From Micromonospora inaquosa (GTDB lineage: Bacteria; Actinomycetota; Actinomycetes; Mycobacteriales; Micromonosporaceae), in contig NZ_QGSZ01000129.1 in assembly GCF_003857055.1 (NCBI RefSeq), positions 1 to 32,078 of the forward strand: a stretch of 32,078 bases of DNA. The letters are read 5' to 3'. Shown piece by piece: positions 15,342 through 22,454 of this stretch. Under the pieces are notes generated by a model. That model was not told where the DNA came from and did no database searches. It saw nothing but the letters and a program-made list of their open reading frames with translations. The position numbers were made by a program, and so were the translations under genes. Each line of letters opens with the position of its first letter. Within the stretch, counting starts at the first letter, position 1.

Positions 15342-15970
15342 CCGGCGTGCCGACGCCGATCCGGCTGCTGCTCGCCGACGACCAGGCGCTGGTCCGGGGT
15401 GCGCTGGCTGCCCTGCTCTCGCTGGAGGAGGACCTGACAGTGGTCGCCGAGGTCGGTCGGGGCGACGAGGTGGTGCCCGAGGCCCGACGTACCGCCCCCG
15501 ACGTGGCCCTGCTGGACGTGGAGATGCCCGGCCTGGACGGGATCGCCGCCACCGGGGCGTTGCGGGCCGCGCTGCCGACGTGCCGGGTGCTGGTGGTGAC
15601 CACCTTCGGCCGACCGGGCTACCTGCGCCGGGCGATGGAGGCCGGTGCGAGCGGTTTCGTGGTCAAGGACACCCCGGCCCGGCAGCTCGCGGACGCGGTC
15701 CGCCGGGTGCACGCCGGCCTGCGGGTGGTCGACCCGACGCTGGCCGCGGAGACCCTTGCCACCGGCGCGAGCCCACTGACCGAACGGGAGACCGAGGTGT
15801 TGCGGACCGCCCGGGGCGGCGGCACCGTCGCCGACCTGGCCCGGGCGCTGCACCTGTCCGAGGGGACGGTCCGCAACCACCTGTCGGCGGCGATCGGCAA
15901 GACCGGTGCCCGTAACCGGGCCGACGCGATCCGGGTCGCCGAGCAGAACGGCTGGCTGCTCGGCGAGTGA
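15338..15970 (+). CDS. NarL-type response regulator of the exporter
   Basis: A 210-aa partner of the preceding kinase. The receiver domain has Asp60 in LLDVEMPGLDG, Thr in VVTTFG and Lys in VVKDT; the LuxR domain (about 145-205) shows LTERETEVLRTARGG and SEGTVRNHLSAAIGKTG. The natural target is the upstream exporter promoter, as in similar gene sets. Its stop lies 16 nt from the convergent L,D-transpeptidase stop. Confidence 0.93.
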   Translation: MTGVPTPIRLLLADDQALVRGALAALLSLEEDLTVVAEVGRGDEVVPEARRTAPDVALLDVEMPGLDGIAATGALRAALPTCRVLVVTTFGRPGYLRRAMEAGASGFVVKDTPARQLADAVRRVHAGLRVVDPTLAAETLATGASPLTERETEVLRTARGGGTVADLARALHLSEGTVRNHLSAAIGKTGARNRADAIRVAEQNGWLLGE

Positions 15971-15986
15971 CCGGGTGGGCCGGCGG

Positions 15987-16898
15987 TCAGGCGGTCGGCG
16001 GCGGGGCGGCCAGTTGGTCGACCACCACGACGCTGCTGCCGGGGCGGACCTCGGCGAGCAGCTCGCGTTGACCGGAGCGGGTCAGCCGGATGCAGCCGTT
16101 GGTGGTGTTCTCGCCCAGCTCGTCGTCGTTGTGCCAGGTGTGCACCCCGATGTGCGCGCCGCGCAGCCCGGCCGGCACCGACTCGGGGTCGTCGGGCACC
16201 GAACCGAGGGCGTAGATGTCCACTCCGCCGTAGACCGCCTCCGGCGGTGGGGTGCGGCCCAGGATGAAGGTCCGCCCGAGTGGGGTCTCCTGGCCGGACT
16301 GGCCGAGGCTGACCTCCCAGGAGCGCACCGCGTTGCCGGCCCGGTACCAGGTGAGCCGGTGGACCTTGCGTTCCACCACGATCTGGTCGCGCAGCGGCAC
16401 CGTCTCGAACCCGCCGGGCGGCAGCCAGGCGAGCCGTCGGTTGGCCGAGGGCAGCAGGACGGCCGTCCAGCCGGCACGCCGCTGGGCGATCGGCATGGTC
16501 AGCTCGACACCGCGGATCGTCGGTTCGAGGAAGGCGCGGGGACGACCACCGGGCGCGTCGTACGCGGCGATGCGTCTGGTCGGGTGCGCGCCCTCGGTCA
16601 GCGGCGTGACGTCCGTGCTGGCCGGATCGGCGGGGAACCCACTGGGGGCGGGGTCGTAGTCGACCAACGCCAGGCCGTCCGGGGCGGGCGCGGCCGGGGG
16701 GATCGACTCCTCCGGGCTCTGCTCCACACTGCTCGGTGTCGGGTCGGCCACCACCACGTTGCGGTCGTCCGGGTCGGTCGAGCTCGGGGTGAGGGCTTGG
16801 CCGACCAGCAGCGCGGTCACCAGCAGCGCGGGTACGCCGATCGCGGCGGTCACCCAGACGACGCGACGGCGGGACGGAGACTTTCGGTCAAACGACAC
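15987..16898 (-). CDS. L,D-transpeptidase (YkuD domain), membrane-anchored
   Basis: A 303-aa protein. A basic N-terminus and one helix (about 13-36) anchor it in the membrane, followed by a Pro/Ser/Asp-rich spacer (about 40-100), a small beta-rich module and the YkuD domain (about 170-300). The catalytic region reads HIGVHTW, then TTNGCIRLT with nucleophile Cys269. Such enzymes form 3-3 crosslinks in peptidoglycan or attach proteins to it. The usual HGC triad neighbour is Asn here (NGC). The start is GTG 16898, with a TANNNT box 6 nt upstream, so the message is probably leaderless. Confidence 0.9.
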   Translation of the reverse strand: MSFDRKSPSRRRVVWVTAAIGVPALLVTALLVGQALTPSSTDPDDRNVVVADPTPSSVEQSPEESIPPAAPAPDGLALVDYDPAPSGFPADPASTDVTPLTEGAHPTRRIAAYDAPGGRPRAFLEPTIRGVELTMPIAQRRAGWTAVLLPSANRRLAWLPPGGFETVPLRDQIVVERKVHRLTWYRAGNAVRSWEVSLGQSGQETPLGRTFILGRTPPPEAVYGGVDIYALGSVPDDPESVPAGLRGAHIGVHTWHNDDELGENTTNGCIRLTRSGQRELLAEVRPGSSVVVVDQLAAPPPTA

Positions 16899-16904
16899 GA
16901 AACC

Positions 16905-16910
16905 ACTCTA
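16905..16910 (-). promoter_or_regulatory. -10 box of a leaderless promoter for the L,D-transpeptidase
   Basis: On the minus strand TAGAGT is followed by 6 nt and GTG 16898. It lies within a CCAC/GTGG inverted repeat. No clear -35 is seen. Confidence 0.45.
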
Positions 16911-16925
16911 TGGTGGCGAATGCGT

Positions 16926-16966
16926 CGGGGCCCCCGGTTCGGCGAAAACGCCGCCCGGGGGCCCCG
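16926..16966 (-). terminator. Strong hairpin terminator after alpha-amylase
   Basis: Perfect 12-bp outer arms (16926-16937 and 16955-16966, CGGGGCCCCCGG) enclose an inner 5-bp stem with an AAAA loop (CGGCG-aaaa-CGCCG). It begins 6 nt past the amylase stop and isolates the amylase from the L,D-transpeptidase gene. Confidence 0.8.
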
Positions 16967-16971
16967 TCGAA

Positions 16972-18417
16972 TCAGATCCGTGCGCCGATGTGGATGGCCA
17001 CCGCGTCGTGCGCCGGCACGTTGGCCGCGAACCAGCCGCTACCGTCCACCGTGATCACTGGTCCGCTGCACGTACCGCCCGCGTACGTGCCGTGGATGAC
17101 GTCGCAGTATCGACCGGCGGGCAGCCCCGTGTAGTAGGAGCGACCGTTCACCGCGGCATCCTCGTCGTTGACGGTGATGTAGCCCTTGCCGCTGCGGCTG
17201 AACGCGATGTGGTTGTTGCCGTTGTCGTACCAGTTGGTCACGCCCGCGCCCTCGGTGGCGTTGCGGAAGCCGACCATGTTGGCGATCACCGGCCAGCGGT
17301 GCTCGCACTCCCAGCCCGAGTAGCAGGTGGTGTTGAGCGTCTTGTTGGCGCCGTCGGACGGTGGGCCGGCGTCGCGGCTGCTGAAGGTGTAGCTGGACAT
17401 GACGGTGGGGGAGCCGTACGGCCAGGCCAGCATGAAGGCGTTCGCCAGGGCGTAGATCCCCCGGTCCCGGTAGGTCAGCACCCCGCCGGAGTCGCGCTGG
17501 GTGTCGTGGTTGTCGACGAACACCGAGGCCGAGCCGCCGGGTAGGTGCCCCCAGCCCTCGCCGAAGTTGCGCAGGTACGCCAACCGTTCGGAGCGGAACA
17601 CCCGGGCCAGGTCCTTGCCGTAGCGGAACTCGTGCACGTCACCGTTGCCGGTGTACTCGGTCGGCTGGACCGGCTCTCCGGCGCCGTAGATGACCTCCTG
17701 CACGGTGTACGCCGAGCGGGACAGCTTGCCCCTGATCGCGGCGATGTCGGCGGCCGGCATGTGCTTGCTGGCGTCCATCCGGAAGCCGTCGACACCGAGG
17801 GAGAGCAGGTCGTTGAGGTACGAGGCGATCTTCGTACGGACGTAGTCCGACTCGGTCAACAGGTCCGAGAGGTTGACCAGCTCGCAGTTCTGCACCTCGT
17901 ACCGATCGTTGTAGTTGGCGATGTCGTCGCCGCCGTTGCGCCCGCAGTGGTGGAAGTCCTGGGTCTGGTAGATGCCCGGGTAGTCGTAGTGCGAGTAGGA
18001 CGAGCCGGCCCAGCCGGTGCCGCCGTTGTCCTGACCGGACATGTGGTTGATCACCGCGTCGACGATCACCTTGACCCCGGCCGCGTGGCAGGTGTTCACC
18101 ATCGACTGGAACTGGGCCCGGGTGCCCTTGCGGGACTCGATCCGGTAGCTGACCGGCTGGTACGCCAGCCACCACTGGTTGCCCCGCACGTGCTCCTGCG
18201 GGGGTGAGACCTGCACGTAGCCGTAGCCCTTGGGGCCGAGGGTGCTCTGGCACTCGCTGGCCACCGAGGGCCAGTTCCACTCGAAGAGCTGGACGATGAC
18301 CTTCTTGCCGCCGGACGGGGCGGCGATGGCCGGGGGTGCCGTCACGGTGGTGGGGACGAGCAGGCTGGCGATCAGGCCGAGGGCGAGGAGCGCCGAGCCG
18401 CGCCGACGTCGGTGCAT
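16972..18417 (-). CDS. Secreted alpha-amylase (GH13, animal-type, chloride-dependent kind)
   Basis: A 481-aa exported enzyme that hydrolyses internal alpha-1,4 bonds of starch. The signal peptide has an Arg-rich start and a hydrophobic core, with cleavage likely after AIAA near residue 33. GH13 regions are all present: I, DAVINH (120-125); II, GFRMDASKH with nucleophile Asp215; III, QEVIY with acid/base Glu241; IV, FVDNHD with Asp305. Arg213 and Arg308 (NHDTQR) match chloride ligands of animal-type enzymes. The C-terminus is an all-beta AamyC domain; no starch-binding module is seen. The ATG at 18417 has CAGGAG 7 nt upstream. The frame remains open far upstream, but that part has no protein-like sequence. 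A strong promoter and terminator flank the gene. Confidence 0.95.
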   Translation of the reverse strand: MHRRRRGSALLALGLIASLLVPTTVTAPPAIAAPSGGKKVIVQLFEWNWPSVASECQSTLGPKGYGYVQVSPPQEHVRGNQWWLAYQPVSYRIESRKGTRAQFQSMVNTCHAAGVKVIVDAVINHMSGQDNGGTGWAGSSYSHYDYPGIYQTQDFHHCGRNGGDDIANYNDRYEVQNCELVNLSDLLTESDYVRTKIASYLNDLLSLGVDGFRMDASKHMPAADIAAIRGKLSRSAYTVQEVIYGAGEPVQPTEYTGNGDVHEFRYGKDLARVFRSERLAYLRNFGEGWGHLPGGSASVFVDNHDTQRDSGGVLTYRDRGIYALANAFMLAWPYGSPTVMSSYTFSSRDAGPPSDGANKTLNTTCYSGWECEHRWPVIANMVGFRNATEGAGVTNWYDNGNNHIAFSRSGKGYITVNDEDAAVNGRSYYTGLPAGRYCDVIHGTYAGGTCSGPVITVDGSGWFAANVPAHDAVAIHIGARI

Positions 18418-18723
18418 GGGGACTCCTGACGGGAGCGGGGGTGGCGGTGCGGGTGGGGAGCGCGGAGTTGCCGAGATCTTGCAACCAATGACTGAAAATT
18501 GCTGAAATATTACAAGCGTGTTGCAGGAACTGTCAATGCATGGACATTCGTCACTGTCCAGGTCGGTGGGTGGGAGCGGGTGCAACGCACGGCTGCGCCC
18601 GTCGGTTCGATTTCGGCCCAGAAATTTCCACCGGCGGGTGATCCGCGCGCCCCGCCGGTCCGTACTGGATGGGGGAGCAGGGGTCGGCCGGTGGTACGCC
18701 GCCGCGAGACGATCGAGGAGCAG
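18418..18723. other. Divergent intergenic region, amylase / cytochrome operon
   Basis: About 300 bp. The amylase side is unusually AT-rich and holds its promoter (18507-18536). For the plus-strand cytochrome operon no convincing -35/-10 pair was found; a GAGGAG ribosome-binding site lies at 18715-18720. A frame is open through this region in phase with the cytochrome gene but reads as non-coding. Confidence 0.5.
18507..18536 (-). promoter_or_regulatory. Near-consensus alpha-amylase promoter with operator in the spacer
   Basis: On the minus strand TTGACA (18536-18531) and TAATAT (18512-18507) are 18 nt apart, the best sigma-70-type promoter in the window. The spacer holds TGCAA-CACGC-TTGTA, an imperfect inverted repeat around a central CG, as LacI-family operators have. 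Streptomyces amylase genes are repressed by the LacI-type regulator MalR/Reg1, so control by maltose is a fair inference. The transcript leader would be about 80 nt. Confidence 0.65.
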
Positions 18724-20313
18724 ATGGCCCGGGCACAGCAGGACAAGAAGGCGGCGACCGTCCGGACCAGCAGCAGCAGTCGGGGGGTGCGCACCCCGTC
18801 GCGGTCGGCGGGCGCCCTGCTGATCGCGTCGGTGCTCGCCGCGCTCTGGGCGGCGATCATGCTGACCGGCGCCGGCCAGACGGCGTACGCGTATGGCTTC
18901 TTCTTCACCGAGTTCTTCGCCGGGGTGGTCTCCCTGGTGGCGTTGAGCCTCACCGTGATGCTGGGCCTGCTCGCCACCGACCGGCTGGTGCTGCGCATCT
19001 CCCACCGGGTGCTGATGCAGTCGGCGCACCGGGCCACCGGCGTGCTGGGGGTGGCCGGGCTCGGCTTCCACGTCCTCACCAAGGTCGCCACCGGGCGCGC
19101 GGCGGCGACCGACGCGCTGGTGCCGTTCGTCGGCGGCCGAGGGCTCTACGTCGGGCTCGGCACGGTTGCCGCACTGCTGATGGTCAGCGTGATCTGGACC
19201 GGCATCATCCGGGCCCGCTTCGCCGGCGTCGGTCCGAAGTGGCTGTGGCGCACGCTGCACTCCACCGCGTACGTGGCCTGGCCGTTCGCCGTGCTGCACG
19301 GCCTCAACGCCGGCCGGGTCGCGAATTCCTGGGTGGTGCTCAGCTACCTCGGCTGCATCCTGCTGGTGGTGCTGGCCCTGCTGGTCCGGTTCTCGGTCAC
19401 CATCGGTCGGCGCAGCCGCGAGCAGCACCAGGCAGCGGTGCGCAACGCGGCGATGGCCGGCCGGGCCGAAGAGGCGAAGACCGCCCGATCGCTGCTGGCC
19501 GGGTTGGGTCGGCGGAGCAAGGCCGCCGACAAGCGTCCCGCCTGGGCGGACACCACCACCGCGACCTGGGCCGCGCCCGCCGCGCGGCGGGACCCGGAAC
19601 GGTTCACCGTCCCGGTGGTGCCCGAGCCCGGTTCCCTCGTCGAGCCGACCCGGCCGAGCCGACGTCGGCAGGAGGAGGAGCCGGCGGCCTACCGCGACAC
19701 CGCACGGCCCGCGCGCGGCCGCCGTGCCGAGGAGGAGCCGACGACCCGCCGGTCGGCCCGTCGCAGCGTGGACGAGACCGACATCCGTCGACGCGACGAG
19801 GAGGAGGTCGAGCCGGTGACCCGGCGGCGCGCCTCGCGTACCCGCGACGAGGTGGCACCGGCCGGCCGGCGGCGCGTCGACGAGCCGGCCGCCGAGCGGT
19901 CCCGTCGCCGGTCCCGCGGCGAGGACGACGCCAGCCGCTACTCGGCCCCGCCGGAGCCGACCCTCGACGAGCCCGAGGAGCCGTGGGACAGTCCGCGCCG
20001 GTGGCAGGCCGACGAGCCGATCTCCGCCGGTCCGGTCTCCAGCAGCCCGATCTCGTCGGCGCCGCGCAGCGGCAGCGGCCGGCACAGCGTTGACGACGAC
20101 CTGCCCGAGGAGCCGGACTACTGGCGCCCGCCGGCCCGGTACGTGCCCGACGAGGTGCCGCCGCCCGTCGACGACACCCCGACCCTTGTCGACCTGGCGT
20201 CGCGCCGTGCGCGCCGGGCAGCCGGCGAGGGTCGGTCCGCCAAGCGCCGCAAGGCCAGCGCCGATGCGGTGGACGGGGCGTACTGGGCCGGGCTGCGGGG
20301 TGAGGCGAAGTGA
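18724..20313 (+). CDS. Six-helix diheme cytochrome b-like protein with long charged tail
   Basis: A 529-aa protein. Six membrane helices span about 28-235 in the ferric-reductase-like/YedZ style. Two helices each carry a histidine pair at cytochrome b spacing: His102/His116 in one and His179/His192 in another, enough to ligate two hemes across the membrane. Residues about 240-529 form a cytoplasmic, disordered tail rich in Arg, Glu and Pro (many RRR and EEE runs); no NAD- or FAD-binding domain is fused. ATG 18724 is chosen because GAGGAG lies 3-8 nt upstream. The stop overlaps the flavoprotein gene, which could supply the electrons. The electron acceptor on the outer face is unknown. Confidence 0.8.
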   Translation: MARAQQDKKAATVRTSSSSRGVRTPSRSAGALLIASVLAALWAAIMLTGAGQTAYAYGFFFTEFFAGVVSLVALSLTVMLGLLATDRLVLRISHRVLMQSAHRATGVLGVAGLGFHVLTKVATGRAAATDALVPFVGGRGLYVGLGTVAALLMVSVIWTGIIRARFAGVGPKWLWRTLHSTAYVAWPFAVLHGLNAGRVANSWVVLSYLGCILLVVLALLVRFSVTIGRRSREQHQAAVRNAAMAGRAEEAKTARSLLAGLGRRSKAADKRPAWADTTTATWAAPAARRDPERFTVPVVPEPGSLVEPTRPSRRRQEEEPAAYRDTARPARGRRAEEEPTTRRSARRSVDETDIRRRDEEEVEPVTRRRASRTRDEVAPAGRRRVDEPAAERSRRRSRGEDDASRYSAPPEPTLDEPEEPWDSPRRWQADEPISAGPVSSSPISSAPRSGSGRHSVDDDLPEEPDYWRPPARYVPDEVPPPVDDTPTLVDLASRRARRAAGEGRSAKRRKASADAVDGAYWAGLRGEAK

Positions 20314-21776
20314 TGCGGACCGCCGTGCCGCCGGTCGCCTGTGTGGGCGAGCCCCGGCTCACCGCCGGCTTCGCCGAGTACGGCCGGCTCGACCTGCTCG
20401 CGCACGAGGAGGTGCACGGCCCGATCGGTCCGATGGAGCCGGCGCAGCTGCTCCGACTCGCCGAGGGCATGCAGCTCAAGGGCAAGGGCGGGGCAGGGTT
20501 CCCGTTCGCCCGCAAACTGCGCGCGGTGCTGGAGTCCTGCGAGCGGCAGGACCTCGCCGCCGTGGTGGTGGTCAACGCCACCGAGGGGGAGCCGGCCAGC
20601 TGGAAGGACAAGGTGCTGCTGACCCGCGCCCCGCACCTGATCCTGGACGGCGCGGCGCTGGCCGCGTACGCGCTGGACGCCGACGAGATCGTGATCGGCG
20701 TGGCGGACGACGGGGTCGGCCGGGACTCGCTGATGGAGGCTCTCGACGAGCGCCGGATGCCGGTGCAGACGACAATCGTCACAGTGCCGCACCGGTTCAT
20801 CTCCGGCGAGGGCGGCGCACTGGTCAACGGGATCAACGGGTTGCCGCACATCCCGCCGGGCACCAAGAAGCGCTCCAGCGACTCCGGGGTCAGCGGCCTG
20901 CCCACCCTGCTGTCCAACGCCGAGACGTACGCCCAGCTCGCCGTCGGCGCCCGGCTGGGCCCGTACGAGTACGCGGCGCTCGGCACCGACGACGAACCGG
21001 GCACAGTGCTGCTCACCGTGACCGGCGCGGCCGGCCGACCGGCAGTGGTGGAGTGCACCGCCGGCATGCCGTTGCGTGACGTCCTCGACCTGTGCGAGGT
21101 GCCGGACGTCCAGGGCATCCTGATGGGCGGCTACCACGGCAAGTGGATCACCCCGGAGGCGGCGGAGAAGGCCGAGGTCTCCCGCAAGGGCCTGGCCGCG
21201 GTCGGCGGCACCCTCGGTGCGGGCATCATCGTCCCGATCGGTGTCGACACCTGCCCGCTCGGCGAGGCCGCCCAGGTGGTGCGTTACCTGGCCGGCGAGT
21301 CCGCCGGGCAGTGCGGACCGTGCAAGATGGGCCTGCCGGACCTGGCCCGCGCGGTGGACCTGGCCGTCGCCGGCAGCCAACCGGCGGACGTGGTGCGAGC
21401 CGCCGCCGGCGAGGTGAAGGGCCGGGGCGCGTGCAGCCACCCCGACGGCACCGCGCGGTTCGCGCTCTCCGCGATCGAGGTCTTCGCCGAGGACCTGCGG
21501 CTGCACAGCACCGGCGACGGCTGCGGCCGACGGGTCAAGGGCGTGATGGGGCTGCCGGGCGCACCCGATGCGAACCCGCAGAAGCTCACCCTGGACTGGT
21601 CGCGCTGTGACGGGCACGGCCTGTGCGCGCACGTCGTACCGGACTTCATCCGGCTCGACGCGAACGGGTATCCCGCCTTCCCGGCCACCCCCGTGCCGAC
21701 CTGGCTGCGGGAAGGCGCGCTGAAGGCGGTCAAGGTCTGCCCGGAGCTGGCGCTCCGACTCGCCAAGGCCGAGTAG
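20313..21776 (+). CDS. NuoF-like flavo-iron-sulfur protein fused to a 3Fe-4S ferredoxin
   Basis: A 487-aa cytoplasmic electron-transfer protein. Residues 1-390 resemble the 51-kDa subunit of complex I: GKGGAGFPF (57-65) is the FMN loop, NATEGEPASWKD and GIGVADDGVG-like strands follow, then a SLBB-like domain. The 4Fe-4S site reads SAGQCGPC...GAC: Cys334, Cys337 and Cys374 are kept but the usual first Cys is Ala331. Residues about 425-487 are a single-cluster ferredoxin with Cys432, Cys438 and Cys476-Pro, the three-cysteine pattern of 3Fe-4S ferredoxins. NAD(P)H oxidation with delivery to the cytochrome encoded just upstream is the natural reading. GTG 20310 is an alternative start; ATG 20313 overlaps the previous stop. 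Confidence 0.85.
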   Translation: MRTAVPPVACVGEPRLTAGFAEYGRLDLLAHEEVHGPIGPMEPAQLLRLAEGMQLKGKGGAGFPFARKLRAVLESCERQDLAAVVVVNATEGEPASWKDKVLLTRAPHLILDGAALAAYALDADEIVIGVADDGVGRDSLMEALDERRMPVQTTIVTVPHRFISGEGGALVNGINGLPHIPPGTKKRSSDSGVSGLPTLLSNAETYAQLAVGARLGPYEYAALGTDDEPGTVLLTVTGAAGRPAVVECTAGMPLRDVLDLCEVPDVQGILMGGYHGKWITPEAAEKAEVSRKGLAAVGGTLGAGIIVPIGVDTCPLGEAAQVVRYLAGESAGQCGPCKMGLPDLARAVDLAVAGSQPADVVRAAAGEVKGRGACSHPDGTARFALSAIEVFAEDLRLHSTGDGCGRRVKGVMGLPGAPDANPQKLTLDWSRCDGHGLCAHVVPDFIRLDANGYPAFPATPVPTWLREGALKAVKVCPELALRLAKAE

Positions 21777-21796
21777 GTAAGCCTCAGGTCCAGCAA

Positions 21797-21813
21797 CGGT
21801 CCCTTCCGGACCG
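21797..21813. other. Small hairpin between the flavoprotein and thioredoxin genes
   Basis: CGGTCC (21797-21802) and GGACCG (21808-21813) with a 5-nt loop lie in the only real gap (51 nt) of this operon, just before the thioredoxin ribosome-binding site. It may tune relative expression; it is short and could be chance. Confidence 0.25.
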
Positions 21814-21827
21814 GAACGGAGAAGCGG

Positions 21828-22454
21828 ATGCGGATCGGCATGGCGTGCACAGGGGCCCGGCAGCTGCGCCGTGCCGCCACCGCCGGGGCGCTGGTGGCGG
21901 CCCTGTTCGCCGCTGCTGCCTGCACCGGCACCGCGCCGGGTGGGCCCGCCGCCGCCGGAGCGGCACCGACCTCGACCGGTGCGCCGCCCACGCCGATCGG
22001 GACACCGCCCACCCCGACCGGCTCGGCCACCGCCGCCCCGGCGCAGGTCCCGGACGTGCTGCGCTTCACCGGGACGACCCTCGGCGGGGCCGCGTTCGAC
22101 GCGGCGCAGCTCGCCGGCAAACCGGTGGTGCTGTGGTTCTGGGCGCCGTGGTGCGCCACCTGCGCCAGTCAGGCCTGGACGGTGGCCGAGATCGCACCCC
22201 GGTACCGGGACACCGTGCCGATCGTCGGCGTCGCCGGGCTGGGCGAGCGGAAGGCCATGAAGGAGTTCGTCACCGAGTTCGAGCTCGGCGGCACACCGCA
22301 GATCGAGGACGGCAAGGGCGTGCTCTGGAAGCGGTTCAAGGTGACCGAGCAGAGCATCTTCGTGATCATCGACCGGAACGGCGCGGTCGTCCACCAGGGC
22401 TTCCTGGACGGTGAGGCGCTCACCGCCCGGGTCGCCGCACTGGCCGGGGCGTGA
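21828..22454 (+). CDS. TlpA/ResA-like thioredoxin lipoprotein
   Basis: A 208-aa extracytoplasmic thiol-disulfide protein. The N-terminus is a lipoprotein signal ending in the lipobox-like AAAAC, with Cys32 as the lipid-modified residue. A Pro/Thr/Ala-rich spacer (to about 72) leads to the thioredoxin fold with active site WCATC (Cys109, Cys112) and a GGTPQ cis-proline region. It would be reduced across the membrane by CcdA, encoded 4 nt overlapping downstream, and pass electrons to an unknown partner. GGAG lies about 8 nt before ATG 21828. Confidence 0.92.
   Translation: MRIGMACTGARQLRRAATAGALVAALFAAAACTGTAPGGPAAAGAAPTSTGAPPTPIGTPPTPTGSATAAPAQVPDVLRFTGTTLGGAAFDAAQLAGKPVVLWFWAPWCATCASQAWTVAEIAPRYRDTVPIVGVAGLGERKAMKEFVTEFELGGTPQIEDGKGVLWKRFKVTEQSIFVIIDRNGAVVHQGFLDGEALTARVAALAGA

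Noticed and set aside
18418..20085. Long N-terminal extension of the alpha-amylase frame on the minus strand
   Set aside because: It is antisense to the cytochrome gene, lacks protein-like composition, and the amylase signal peptide begins cleanly at 18417.
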